A DNA stretch of 48,118 nucleotides. It comes from Holophagaceae bacterium (GTDB taxonomy: Bacteria; Acidobacteriota; Holophagae; Holophagales; Holophagaceae). The position numbers and the translations under genes are program-made. Location of the stretch: assembly GCA_017859995.1 (NCBI GenBank), contig JAFJUR010000002.1, forward strand, positions 1 to 48,118. Reading direction: 5' to 3'. The notes under the pieces are model-generated. The model had not been told where the DNA came from, searched no databases, and saw only the letters and a program-made list of their open reading frames with translations. Of the stretch, positions 26,163 through 35,499 are shown one piece after another (position 1 is the first letter of the stretch; each line of letters opens with the position of its first letter).

Positions 26163-26198
26163 ATGAAGGAGCAGTTTAGCGTGGGTGTGGGCCTGCGT

Positions 26199-26885
26199 CT
26201 ACGCCAGATCATCCACGAGCACCACGATGAGGCGCTTGGGCCCGTGGACGCCGTAGGCGAGGGTCTGCTCGATGTCGGCGGTCTTGCTGGGGCCGGAGAT
26301 CAGCAGGGCGTTGGGGGGGAGGCTGCGGCCCCAGCCCAGGGCCTTCACGGCGGACCAGAAGGTGTCGTGGATGGTGGAGGCCTTCAGCAGGGCGATGTGG
26401 ACGGGCGGCACCAGGGACATGAGACGGGGCTCGTCGGGGCCGGGCATCAGCAGCAGGCCGCCGGTTTCGGCCACACCGCCCACGGTGCCGGTGAAGCCAG
26501 CGTCCACCCCCGTGAAGAGCTCGTGCTTGAAGGCTTCCACGGGCCGGTCGTAGGGCATCAGCTGCGTACCGCCCGGAGCCCAGGCGGCGGCGAGTGCCTT
26601 CCCCGCCTCGCTGGTGGGTCCGTAGAGGAGGTTCTTCAGGCCCGCTCCGTCGCAGAAGGCGCGGACCACCGCGGGCCAGGTGGCCGGCGTGGCCTCCAGG
26701 AACTCGGTGTGGACCGCCTCCATGCCTTTGCGCAGCCGAACCATCCGCTCGGCGGCGGGCCACTGTCTCCGCTCGAGCACGGCGGTATCTGGGACGGGAA
26801 GGGGGCCGGCGCCATCGGCCGCGCGGAGGCGGCCAAGGATGGCGGTACGGGCGTCAGTATGGGTGTCGGTACGTGGCTCAGACAT
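26199..26885 (-). CDS. LutC/YkgG family lactate-utilization protein
   Basis: GTVGGVAETGGLLLMPGPDEPRLMSLVPPVHIALL; ISGPSKTADIEQTLAYGVHGPKRLIVVLVDD. Confidence 0.92.
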   Translation of the reverse strand: MSEPRTDTHTDARTAILGRLRAADGAGPLPVPDTAVLERRQWPAAERMVRLRKGMEAVHTEFLEATPATWPAVVRAFCDGAGLKNLLYGPTSEAGKALAAAWAPGGTQLMPYDRPVEAFKHELFTGVDAGFTGTVGGVAETGGLLLMPGPDEPRLMSLVPPVHIALLKASTIHDTFWSAVKALGWGRSLPPNALLISGPSKTADIEQTLAYGVHGPKRLIVVLVDDLA

Positions 26886-28311
26886 GCTTGCCTCCCTCGG
26901 CGCGCATGCGTTCGCTCAAGGAGCGCCGGGCCGGAACGGGTTTGGTGCGGGATCGGGTCCAGTTCTTGATCAGCGGGGCGCCGGCGGGCAGGGCCTTGCC
27001 GAAGCGCGTGGCAAACCAGGCGGCCAGGCGGTAGAGCGCGGGACGCTTGAGGACGCCGGCCCAGAGGCGCCAGGCCCAGTCCTCGGTGGCGGTGCGGCCC
27101 GTGCCCCGGCCCGCCACGTTCGAGCCCTCATCGTCATGGGTGGCTTCCCGGCGCAGGCGCACGAGGATCTCCGGGATGGGAATCTCCACGGGGCAGACCT
27201 CGCCGCAGGCGCCGCAGAGGCTGGAGCCGTGGATCAGGTCGTGGCGCACGCCCACGCCTTCCATCTGCGGCGTGAGGATCTTCCCGATGGGGCCGGGATA
27301 GACGGCCTCGTAGGCATGGCCGCCCACCCGGGTGTAGACGGGGCAGTGGTTCATGCAGGCGCCGCAGCGGATGCAGCGCAGCGTGGCCCGGAGCTGCGGG
27401 TCGGCGTAGATCCGCGACCGGCCGTTGTCGAGGATGACGAGGTGGACTTCCTGGGGGCCGTCCTTCTCGCCCTCGCCCCGGGGGCCGGTGATCATGTTGA
27501 AGTAGGTGCTCACCGCCTGGCCCGTGGCCGAGCGGGTGAGGATGGCGTAGAGGGGCGCCACGTCTTCCAGGGTGGCCACGACCTTCTCGAGGCCCATGAC
27601 GGCGATGTGGAGGGGTGGCACGTGGGTGCTCATGCGGCCGTTGCCTTCGTTCTCCACCAGGCAGAGGGTTCCGGTCTCGGCCACGGCGAAGTTCACGCCG
27701 GAGAGGCCGGCATCCGCATCGAGGAACTTCTGGCGCAGGACTCGGCGGGCCATGGCCGTGAGCTCATCCACATCCTCGGTGTACTTCGCGTCCTTGATCT
27801 TCTGGCTGAACTGCCGCGCGATCTGGTCCTTGTTCTTGTGGATGGCGGGCATGATGATGTGGCTCGGCGTCTCGCCATCCAGCTGGATGATGTATTCGCC
27901 CAGGTCGGATTCCAGCGCCTCGATGCCGTTCGCCTCGAGGAAGGCGTTGAGGTGCATCTCCTCGGAGACCATGCTCTTGCCCTTGACGAGGGTCTTGGCG
28001 TTCTTGGCGCGGAGGATGCTGAGGATCAGCTCGTTGGCCTGTTCGCAGGTCTCGGCCCAGTGGACCTTGATGCCGTTCTTCGTGCAGTTGACCTCGAACT
28101 GCTCGAGCAGCTCAGGCAGGCCCAGGAGGCTGCGCGAGCGGATGGTGGTGCTGAGGTCGCGCAGGTCCTGCAGGTCGCGGGGATCGGGGAACTGGTTGCG
28201 CCGCTTGGTGATGAGGCCGTCCATGGCGCGGCGGAAGTTCGCCCGGAGCTGCGGATCCAGCAGGGCCTTGGCGGCGGAATCGCGGAACAGGACTTCATGC
28301 TCAGCGTGCAT
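26878..28311 (-). CDS. LutB-like iron-sulfur lactate-utilization protein
   Basis: LVKGKSMVSEEMHLNAFLEANGIEALESDLGEYIIQL; CIRCGACMNHCPVYTRVGGHAYEAVYPGPIG; CGACGEVCPVEIPIPE. Confidence 0.93.
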   Translation of the reverse strand: MHAEHEVLFRDSAAKALLDPQLRANFRRAMDGLITKRRNQFPDPRDLQDLRDLSTTIRSRSLLGLPELLEQFEVNCTKNGIKVHWAETCEQANELILSILRAKNAKTLVKGKSMVSEEMHLNAFLEANGIEALESDLGEYIIQLDGETPSHIIMPAIHKNKDQIARQFSQKIKDAKYTEDVDELTAMARRVLRQKFLDADAGLSGVNFAVAETGTLCLVENEGNGRMSTHVPPLHIAVMGLEKVVATLEDVAPLYAILTRSATGQAVSTYFNMITGPRGEGEKDGPQEVHLVILDNGRSRIYADPQLRATLRCIRCGACMNHCPVYTRVGGHAYEAVYPGPIGKILTPQMEGVGVRHDLIHGSSLCGACGEVCPVEIPIPEILVRLRREATHDDEGSNVAGRGTGRTATEDWAWRLWAGVLKRPALYRLAAWFATRFGKALPAGAPLIKNWTRSRTKPVPARRSLSERMRAEGGKHV

Positions 28312-29047
28312 GGGTGCGCTCCCAGAGGAACTCGGCGATGTGCTGGACGCGCAAGGGACTCTGCTTCGCCTCCAGGGTGCCGTTCACGTTGAGGAGGCAG
28401 CCGCCGTCCGTGGAGAGGACCACGGAGGCGCCGGTGGCCTCGGCATCCGCGGCCTTGTCGCAGGACATGGCCCCGGAGATCTCCGGCTGGCGCACGGAGA
28501 AGGTGCCGCCGAAGCCGCAGCATTCATGCTCGCGGGCGAGGGGCGCCAGCTCCACGTTGGCGAGCTGGCCGATGAGGGCCTGGGGTTCGCCCTTCAGGCC
28601 AAGATCCCGCACCGCATGGCAGGAGCTGTGCCAGGTGACCTTCACCGGCGCGCCGAGATCCTTCAGCTTCACGTCGAGGACATCCACCAGGAACTGGGTC
28701 AGCTCGTAGACGCGGGCGCTGAAGGCCTTCACCTTGGCTTCATCGGGCTGGCCGTGGAACAGTTCCGGATAGTGGACCTTCATCATGCCGGCGCAGCTGC
28801 CGGAGGGCAGGATGACCGGCAGGTCCTGGGGAAAGAGAGCCACCTGATTACGGGCCACATCGCGGGCCTCCTCCCAGTAGCCGCAGTTGAAGGCGGGTTG
28901 GCCGCAGCAGGTCTGGCCTTCGGGAAAGACCACGTCCACGCCGGCCTGACGCAGCAGCTGGATGCCGGCCATGCCGGCGTCGGGAAAGAAGAGGTCCACC
29001 AGGCAGGTGCCGTAGAAGTAGACCTTCTTGGGCTTGGGTTCACTCAC
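28301..29047 (-). CDS. LutA-like (Fe-S)-binding lactate-utilization protein
   Basis: VYFYGTCLVDLFFPDAGMAGIQLLRQAGVDVVFPEGQTCCGQPAFNCGY; HECCGFGGTFSVRQPEIS (CCG motifs); GTG start overlapping the upstream stop. Confidence 0.92.
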   Translation of the reverse strand: MSEPKPKKVYFYGTCLVDLFFPDAGMAGIQLLRQAGVDVVFPEGQTCCGQPAFNCGYWEEARDVARNQVALFPQDLPVILPSGSCAGMMKVHYPELFHGQPDEAKVKAFSARVYELTQFLVDVLDVKLKDLGAPVKVTWHSSCHAVRDLGLKGEPQALIGQLANVELAPLAREHECCGFGGTFSVRQPEISGAMSCDKAADAEATGASVVLSTDGGCLLNVNGTLEAKQSPLRVQHIAEFLWERTHAR

Positions 29048-31899
29048 TTGGAGGCCTCCGGTCGCGTGGCGGATTCGAGCAAGTATAGGAAGCTGCGGTA
29101 GACCTCGCCCGTGGAACGCGTCATGCCCACCTCGCAGGTGCGGCTGCTGGCGAAGTGGCCGTCGAAGGCCTGGGCCTTCACTTCCTTCGCTTCGTGCTTG
29201 GTGGCGGAGGCGGTCAGCTCGGGATGCGTGAAGCCGCGGTCGCCCGCGAAGCCGCAGCAGCCCGCGTCCCGCGGCACCACCACCTTGTCGGCGCAGGCCT
29301 TGGCCACGCCTTCGAGCTTGGGCAGCAGGTTCATCTTGGTGACCGAGCAGACCGGATGCAGCGCCACCGAACCCACCTTGTGGGTGACCTTCAGCCGGGG
29401 CAGCAGCACATCGTGGGCGAACGCGGTGCTGTCGAGCACCTTCAGCTTGTCGAACTTCGCCTGGTTTTCGGGGGTGAGGTAGGCGCGGCTGGTAACCACG
29501 CCGTAGGTGCAAGGGCTGGTGTCCATCACCACGGAGAGGCGGCCTTCCTGGCTCCACTCCCAGAACTTCTCGATGGCCCGGTTCACGGTGAACCGGTGGG
29601 CCTCGTCGAAACCCTTGGAGGAGAAGGGCACGCCGCAGCAGGTGCCCTCCACGTCGTAGGGGATGTGGACGGGCATGCCCGCCCGCTCGGACACCTTGAC
29701 CAGGGCCTCCACCAGGCTCATCTCGGTGGGCTCGCCGGGCAGGTGGCCCATCATGCGGGAGATGCAGGCGGGGAAGTAGATGGCCTGCGCGCCCCCCAGG
29801 CTGGTTCTCGGCAGGACGGCCTTGGCCGCCTTGGGCATCTCGGGGCTCCACTGGTGGGAGGCTCCGAAGCCCTTGAAGATGCGGGTGATGAAGGGCATGA
29901 CCTTGGGGCCGAAAATGCTCTGCACCAGGTGCCCGCTGCGCAGGGCCAGGCGCATGACCGGCTCCACGGTGGCGAAGTTCCTGGCCACGGTGAGCGCGAT
30001 CTTCTGGGCGCGGCGGCTGTGGTTGGCCCGGCGGAAGCGCTTGGTGAGCTGGCCGGTGTCGATGCTTACGGGGCAGGCCGTGGCGCAGAGGCCATCCACG
30101 GCGCAGGTGTCGAGGGCCATGTAGGGGAAGGCCTCTTGCAGGGAGGCGAGCAGGGCGGGGTTCTCGCGGTTACCTTCGAGGCGCGCCATCTCGCGGCGCA
30201 CCACGATGCGCTGGCGGGGCGTCAGCGTGAGCTCGCGGCTGGGGCACTTGGGCTCGCAGTAGCCGCACTCGATGCACTTATCCACTTCCTCTTCCACGCC
30301 GGGCATGGGTTTGAGGTCGGACAGGTGGCACTTGGGATCGGCGTTGAGGATGACGCCGGGGTTCAGCAGGTGCTGGGGATCCACCAGGGCCTTCAGCTTG
30401 GCCATGACGGCCTTGGCCTCCGGTCCCCACTCGGCCTCCACGAAGGGCGCCATGTTGCGGCCCGTGCCGTGCTCGGCCTTCAGGGCGCCGTCGTACTTCT
30501 TCACGACCAGCTCGACCACGTCGTCGATGAGGGCCGAGTAGCGGTCCACCGCCGCCTGGTCGTTGAAGGACTGAGTGATGACGAAGTGCAGGTTGCCATC
30601 CTTGGCGTGGCCGAAGAGGATCGCTTCGTCATAGCGGTGCTTGGCGAAGAGCCGGGTGAGGTCCACCGCGGCGTCGGCCAGCTTCTCGATGGGGAAGGCC
30701 ACGTCTTCGATCAGCACTGTGGTGCCACGCTTGCGGACTGCCCCCACGGAGGGGAAGGTGCCCGAGCGGATCTTCCACATGAGGGCCTGTTCCACGGGAT
30801 CGTGGGTGAAGCGGGCGGGCTCCAGGAGGTTGAAGCCGGCGGCGGCGGCGAGCGCGGTGCGCTCCAGGTCGGCCCGGACCGATTCCTCCCGGCCGTGGAA
30901 CTCCACCAGCAGCGCCGCGGCGCCTTCGGGCAGGGTCTTGATGCTGGGGGGGATGCCCGCCTGGTTTTCCACGGATTTCAGGGAGGCGCGGTCCAGCAGT
31001 TCCAGCGCGGCGGCGCCGGCATCCCGGAGGGGCACGATGGCGGCGCAGGCCGCGTGCAGGTCCGGGAAGATCAGGAAGCCGGTGACCTTCACCGGCAGGT
31101 CGGGCACGGACTTCAGCACCGCCTCGGCGATGAAGGCCAGCGTGCCTTCCGAACCCACCAGCAGGTTGCGGAAGATGTCCACGGGCCGGTCGAAGTCAAT
31201 GAAGGCATTGAGGGAATAGCCCGTGGTGTTCTTCATCTTGTACTTGGCGCGGATGCGCTCGGCCAGGGACCGGTTCGCCTCGAGCTCGGCCTTGAGGTCG
31301 AGCAGGCCCTTCGCCAGGGCGGGCTCCAGCTCACGGAAGCGCTCATCAGCGCCAGGGGCTGCCGTGTCGATGACGGTGCCCGAAGGCAGCACGAAGGTCA
31401 GCGATTCCAACGTGTGGTAGGCGTTCTGGGTGACGCCGCAGCACATGCCGCTGGAGTTGTTCGACAGGATGCCGCCCACGGTGCAGGTGTTGATGGACGC
31501 GGGATCAGGCCCCATCTTGGCGCGGAAGGCCTTCAGCGCATGGTTCACGTGCGCGCCGATGACGCCGGGCTGCACCTTCACCTTGGCGCCGCCTTCGAGC
31601 ACCTGGATGCCGCGCCAGTTGCGGGCGACCTCCACCAGGATGCCGTCTGAGACAGACTGGCCCGACAGGCTCGTGCCCGCGGCCCGGAAAGTCATGGGGA
31701 TGTTCCGCTCATGGCTCAGGCGGAAGAGGCCGCGGATGTCCTCCACGCTGCCCGCGAAGGCCACGGCTTTGGGGATGAGCCGGTAGAAGCTGGCGTCGGA
31801 GGCGAAGGCGATCAGGTCCACCGGGCGGTCGAGCACGCGCTGCTCGCCCACGATGGCCGCGAGGGAATCCCGCAGGGAGGTGGCTGTGGTCGTGGTCAT
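29044..31899 (-). CDS. FAD-binding and (Fe-S)-binding dehydrogenase, D-lactate dehydrogenase type
   Basis: PMHV-type FAD domain (FRAAGTSLSGQSVSDGILVEVARNW, NNSSGMCCGVTQNAYHTLES), ECGYCEPKCPSRELTLTPRQRIVVRREM, CCG motifs. Start at ATG 31899 or 31908. Confidence 0.9.
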   Translation of the reverse strand: MTTTTATSLRDSLAAIVGEQRVLDRPVDLIAFASDASFYRLIPKAVAFAGSVEDIRGLFRLSHERNIPMTFRAAGTSLSGQSVSDGILVEVARNWRGIQVLEGGAKVKVQPGVIGAHVNHALKAFRAKMGPDPASINTCTVGGILSNNSSGMCCGVTQNAYHTLESLTFVLPSGTVIDTAAPGADERFRELEPALAKGLLDLKAELEANRSLAERIRAKYKMKNTTGYSLNAFIDFDRPVDIFRNLLVGSEGTLAFIAEAVLKSVPDLPVKVTGFLIFPDLHAACAAIVPLRDAGAAALELLDRASLKSVENQAGIPPSIKTLPEGAAALLVEFHGREESVRADLERTALAAAAGFNLLEPARFTHDPVEQALMWKIRSGTFPSVGAVRKRGTTVLIEDVAFPIEKLADAAVDLTRLFAKHRYDEAILFGHAKDGNLHFVITQSFNDQAAVDRYSALIDDVVELVVKKYDGALKAEHGTGRNMAPFVEAEWGPEAKAVMAKLKALVDPQHLLNPGVILNADPKCHLSDLKPMPGVEEEVDKCIECGYCEPKCPSRELTLTPRQRIVVRREMARLEGNRENPALLASLQEAFPYMALDTCAVDGLCATACPVSIDTGQLTKRFRRANHSRRAQKIALTVARNFATVEPVMRLALRSGHLVQSIFGPKVMPFITRIFKGFGASHQWSPEMPKAAKAVLPRTSLGGAQAIYFPACISRMMGHLPGEPTEMSLVEALVKVSERAGMPVHIPYDVEGTCCGVPFSSKGFDEAHRFTVNRAIEKFWEWSQEGRLSVVMDTSPCTYGVVTSRAYLTPENQAKFDKLKVLDSTAFAHDVLLPRLKVTHKVGSVALHPVCSVTKMNLLPKLEGVAKACADKVVVPRDAGCCGFAGDRGFTHPELTASATKHEAKEVKAQAFDGHFASSRTCEVGMTRSTGEVYRSFLYLLESATRPEASK

Positions 31900-31929
31900 G
31901 TCGTACATCCTCTCCCCGGAAGGGGCGGT

Positions 31930-31965
31930 AAAAAGTCCCGCCGACCCTGAAGCTGTCGGCGGGAC
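31930..31965 (-). terminator. Intrinsic terminator between lactate permease and the dehydrogenase gene
   Basis: Minus strand gtcccgccgac-agcttcagg-gtcggcgggac followed by TTTTT; 11-bp perfect stem about 30 bp upstream of the dehydrogenase start. Confidence 0.8.
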
Positions 31966-31993
31966 CAGGTCGTTCGTCTGAAAGCCGCCGGGT

Positions 31994-33748
31994 CTACTTG
32001 GCCGGGGCGGGGGCGGGCACGGCGGCGGGAGCGGCCGGAGCAGCGGGGGCGGTGACAGCGGCCGGCGCGGCGGGAGGCAGCTGGGGCATCCAGTTCGCGG
32101 GCAGGACCTTCGCATAGAGGAAGATCACGACGCCGACCATGGCGGCCAGGGCCAGGCTGTGGAAGAACACATAGCGGAGGATGGTGCCTTCCTCGCCCTG
32201 CTGGTTGGTGGCCACGGAGGCCACGACGAGGCTCTGGGCGTCGATCATCTTGCCCATGACGCCGCCGGTGGTGTTGGCCGCGGCGGTGAGGATCGGGTTC
32301 AGGCCCAGCTGCTGGGCGGTGATCTTCTGGAGGCCGCCGAAGAGCACGTTGGCGGAGGTGTCACTGCCGGTAAGGGCCACGCCCAGCCAGCCCAGCATGG
32401 CGCTGAAGAAGGGGAAGAGCACGCCGGTGCTGGCGAAGGCAAGACCCATGGTGGCGTCCAGGCCCGCGGACTTGGAGACGAAACCAAGACCCAGCATGGC
32501 GGCGATGGTGAGCAGCGAGATCTTCACGCGATTGACGGTGCCCCCGAAGATCTTGAGCAGTTCCAGGGGGCCGAAGCCCACCAGCAGCCCGCTGCAGATG
32601 CCGGCGAGCAGGAGGCTGGTGCCCGTGAGGGAGAGCCAGTTGAAGGTCCAGACGGCGGCCTCAGCAGAGGGCTTGGCGACCACGGGAGGAGCCTTGATGA
32701 CGTTCTTGTGGAGCAGGGGGATCTCGAAGTTCTTGACGGTGTAGCCCTGCAGGAAGTTCGGCTTGTCCTTGGTGCCGCCGTTCAGGAACGTCTTGACCTG
32801 AGGGGTGCCCCAGGCAAACACGAAGAGGGACAGGAACACCCAGGGCATCCAGGCCTTGACGATCTTGCCGGTGGGCTGCTCGACCTTGGCGGCGTGGGCA
32901 TCTTCGCGCTCGTGCTCATAGCGCCAGGTGGTCTTGGGCTGCCAGACCTTCAGGAAGAGCACCAGGGCCACCATGGACACGATGGCGCCGATGATGTCCA
33001 CCAGCCAGGGGCCGTGGAAGTTGCTCACCGCGAACTGCGTGATGGCGAAGCTGCCACCGGCCACGAGGCAGGCGGGCCAGACTTCCATCATCGCCTTGCG
33101 TCCGGCCATGGTCCAGATGATCCAGAAAGGCACGATCAGCGAGAAGATGGGCAGGATGCGGCCGGCGGCGGCGCTCAGCATGTCCAGGGGCAGGCCGGTC
33201 ACGCCGGCGAGGGCGATGAGGGGGCTGCCCAGGGCGCCGTAGGCCACAGGAGCCGTATTGCCGATCAGGGCGAGGCCCGCGGCCTGGAGGGGGCGGAAAC
33301 CCAGGCCAATGAGCATGGCGGCCGAAATGGCCACGGGCGTGCCGAAGCCGGCGGCGCCCTCGATGAAGGCCCCGAAGCTGAAGGCGATCAGCAGGGCTTG
33401 GATGCGGCGGTCACCGGCAAGGCCGGCGATGGAATGCTTCACCACCTCGAAGTCGCCAGACTTCACGGTGATGTCATAGATGAAGATGGCGTTCAGCACG
33501 ATCCAGCCGATGGGCAGCAGGCCGAAGAGGGCGCCATGCACGGCAGCCATGCCGGCCATGCCCGCGGGCATCTTGTAGATGAGGATCGCGACGGCCAGAC
33601 AGGTGATCAGGCCCAGGATCGCGGAATAGTGCGCCTTCACGTGTTTGGCCAGGAAGCCCAGCAGCACGAAGACTGGTAGGGCGGCCACCAGGGCCGAAAG
33701 GAAGATATTCCCCATGACGGGGGAATAGACTTGGGTCCAGGGGGTCAT
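31994..33748 (-). CDS. lctP: L-lactate permease (LctP family)
   Basis: FLLGF-type N-terminus, GAFIEGAAGFGTPVAISAAMLIGLGFRPLQAAGLALIGNTAPVAYGALGSP, GSDTSANVLFGGLQ; Ala/Pro-rich C-terminal tail. Confidence 0.95.
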   Translation of the reverse strand: MTPWTQVYSPVMGNIFLSALVAALPVFVLLGFLAKHVKAHYSAILGLITCLAVAILIYKMPAGMAGMAAVHGALFGLLPIGWIVLNAIFIYDITVKSGDFEVVKHSIAGLAGDRRIQALLIAFSFGAFIEGAAGFGTPVAISAAMLIGLGFRPLQAAGLALIGNTAPVAYGALGSPLIALAGVTGLPLDMLSAAAGRILPIFSLIVPFWIIWTMAGRKAMMEVWPACLVAGGSFAITQFAVSNFHGPWLVDIIGAIVSMVALVLFLKVWQPKTTWRYEHEREDAHAAKVEQPTGKIVKAWMPWVFLSLFVFAWGTPQVKTFLNGGTKDKPNFLQGYTVKNFEIPLLHKNVIKAPPVVAKPSAEAAVWTFNWLSLTGTSLLLAGICSGLLVGFGPLELLKIFGGTVNRVKISLLTIAAMLGLGFVSKSAGLDATMGLAFASTGVLFPFFSAMLGWLGVALTGSDTSANVLFGGLQKITAQQLGLNPILTAAANTTGGVMGKMIDAQSLVVASVATNQQGEEGTILRYVFFHSLALAAMVGVVIFLYAKVLPANWMPQLPPAAPAAVTAPAAPAAPAAVPAPAPAK

Positions 33749-33830
33749 GCAGCCTCCAGAGGTGGGGGGTAAGAGGATGGGTAGGTAGAGTTTTTGGAAA
33801 GAACCTGGGCGAAGATTACAATGGGTCTAG

Positions 33831-33841
33831 TGGTCAGACCA
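33831..33841. promoter_or_regulatory. Candidate FadR/LldR-type GntR operator
   Basis: TGGTCAGACCA, a perfect 5-1-5 palindrome matching TNGTNNNACNA, in the lctP/GntR divergent spacer. Confidence 0.65.
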
Positions 33842-33920
33842 TACTGAAGAGACCTGGAATTGGTCACAGTTTGCATGTAGTATGTTTTTCAATAGTTAAA
33901 TTTTTTCGAGACGTGCGCCC

Positions 33921-34637
33921 ATGGAATTCACCCCGATCAGGACCCGCCGCCTCTACGAGGAAATCGTGGAGCAGATCAAGCAGCTCATCACGGATGGGCG
34001 GCTGAAGCCCGGGGACAAGCTGCTGGCGGAACGGGAACTGGCGGAACAGTTCCAGGTCAGCCGGGCCTCGGTGCGCGAGGCGATCCGAACCCTCGAGATG
34101 CTCGGCGTCATCGACATCCGCCCCGGCGAGGGCACCTTCGTGCGCGGCACCGAAACCGACGACATCATCCGGCCCCTGGCCATGTTCCTGGCCGTGGAGC
34201 GCAGCTCACTGCTCGACATGTTCGAGATGCGGCGCATCTTCGAGACCGCCACCGCGCGCCTGGCGGCGGAGCGGGCCACCGAGGAGGAGTTCGACCAGAT
34301 CGAGGCGATGCTGGAGAACATGCGGGAACGCCTGAATGTGCAGGATCCGGAGAAGGGCGAGGAGTATGACGCCGCCTTCCACTACGCCGTGGCCGAGGCC
34401 ACCCACAACAGCCTGCTCATCAAGCTCTTCAAGACCGTCTCGGAAGAGTTCGCGAAGGCGAACTCCGTGGCCCGCAGGCAGCTGTACCACAACAGCGTGC
34501 AGAACGCCCAGAAGATCATCGATCAGCACTCCGAGATCCTCGAAGCCATCCGGGCCCGCTCACCCGAGCTCGCCTCGGCAGCGATGCTGTCGCACCTGAT
34601 CTTCGCCGAGGATGAGCTTCGGAAGTGGATCGTCTAG
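33921..34637 (+). CDS. FadR/GntR-family transcriptional regulator (LldR-like)
   Basis: LYEEIVEQIKQLITDGRLKPGDKLLAERELAEQFQVSRASVREAIRTLEMLGVIDIRPGEGTFVRG; FCD C-terminal domain. Confidence 0.93.
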   Translation: MEFTPIRTRRLYEEIVEQIKQLITDGRLKPGDKLLAERELAEQFQVSRASVREAIRTLEMLGVIDIRPGEGTFVRGTETDDIIRPLAMFLAVERSSLLDMFEMRRIFETATARLAAERATEEEFDQIEAMLENMRERLNVQDPEKGEEYDAAFHYAVAEATHNSLLIKLFKTVSEEFAKANSVARRQLYHNSVQNAQKIIDQHSEILEAIRARSPELASAAMLSHLIFAEDELRKWIV

Positions 34638-34662
34638 ACCGGAGGGAAACCGCCGACAGGTT

Positions 34663-34689
34663 GGCGAAGGCACGTCATGTGCCCTCGCC
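34663..34689 (+). terminator. Probable terminator hairpin downstream of the GntR gene
   Basis: ggcga-a-ggcac-gtcat-gtgcc-c-tcgcc interrupted stem followed by a weakly T-rich tract. Confidence 0.45.
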
Positions 34690-34713
34690 TTGTGCCTTTG
34701 CATCGCGGCACAG

Positions 34714-34789
34714 TGGTGGCCCCGGTGGGGTTCGAACCCACGACCAAGCGGTTATGAGCCGCCAGCTCTGACCGCTGAGCTACAGGGCC
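34714..34789 (-). tRNA. tRNA with CAU anticodon (tRNA-Ile2-like or tRNA-Met)
   Basis: GGCCCTGTAGCTCAGCGGTCAGAGCTGGCGGCTCATAACCGCTTGGTCGTGGGTTCGAACCCCACCGGGGCCACCA folds as a cloverleaf; loop CTCATAA. Confidence 0.93.
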
Positions 34790-34839
34790 AGGGCCAGTGT
34801 AGCAAACAGCTCCGGGCTCGCCCGGTGCCGTTTGCCGGG

Positions 34840-35463
34840 TCAGAGCCCCTGGATGGAGCGTCCTCCCAGGGCGAAATCCAGCAGCTGGAGCATGCGGTCC
34901 GCGAGGGTCGGCAGATCCCTTGCCTCCAGAAGGAACTGGCGTTCCGTGGGCTCGAAATCCAGAGCCATGGCCAGGGTGTTCAGCCGCCCCACGTCCTCCA
35001 GGGGCAGGTCGAGGAGCTCCTTGAGCTGAGCCTCGATGCCTTCGGAGGCCGCGTAGGCCTCGAGCGATTCCATGAGGCGGCGACGGTGGGGACCGGGCCA
35101 GAGCACCGAGGCGTCGAAGGGCAGCACCTCGGTGCGGGCCTGGCGGTAGGGCTTGCCCGGGACCTCCTGGAGGACGCGCACCGTGTCCTTCCCCTGAAGC
35201 AGCAAGTTCCAGCGGCCGCCCGTGAGGGGCTCGGCGCGCACCACTTCCGCCAGGCAGCCGATGTCGAAGATGGGCGCGGATTCGCCCAGGGAACCGGGTT
35301 CGGGGTTCTCCCGCATGAGGGTGAGGACGAGGTGGTGGTGGGAGTTGAGGACATCCACCGTCATCTCCTGGTACCTGGGCTCGAAGATGCGCACCGGAAG
35401 GAAGGTCTCCGGGAAGAGCACGACCTGGGGCAGGGGAAAGAGGGGAAGAATGGCTGGTAGCAT
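34840..35463 (-). CDS. Lon N-terminal (LON substrate-binding) domain protein
   Basis: MLPAILPLFPLPQVVLFPETFLPVRIFEPRYQEMTVDVLNS; internal ATG start within a longer spurious ORF. Confidence 0.88.
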   Translation of the reverse strand: MLPAILPLFPLPQVVLFPETFLPVRIFEPRYQEMTVDVLNSHHHLVLTLMRENPEPGSLGESAPIFDIGCLAEVVRAEPLTGGRWNLLLQGKDTVRVLQEVPGKPYRQARTEVLPFDASVLWPGPHRRRLMESLEAYAASEGIEAQLKELLDLPLEDVGRLNTLAMALDFEPTERQFLLEARDLPTLADRMLQLLDFALGGRSIQGL

Positions 35464-35499
35464 GAACACCTTGTTCGCCAATGCATCGGAGTCCGCACC

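Noticed and set aside
29155-31650. 831-aa plus-strand ORF antisense to the FAD/Fe-S dehydrogenase
   Set aside because: Compositionally artefactual and antisense to a clear coding gene.
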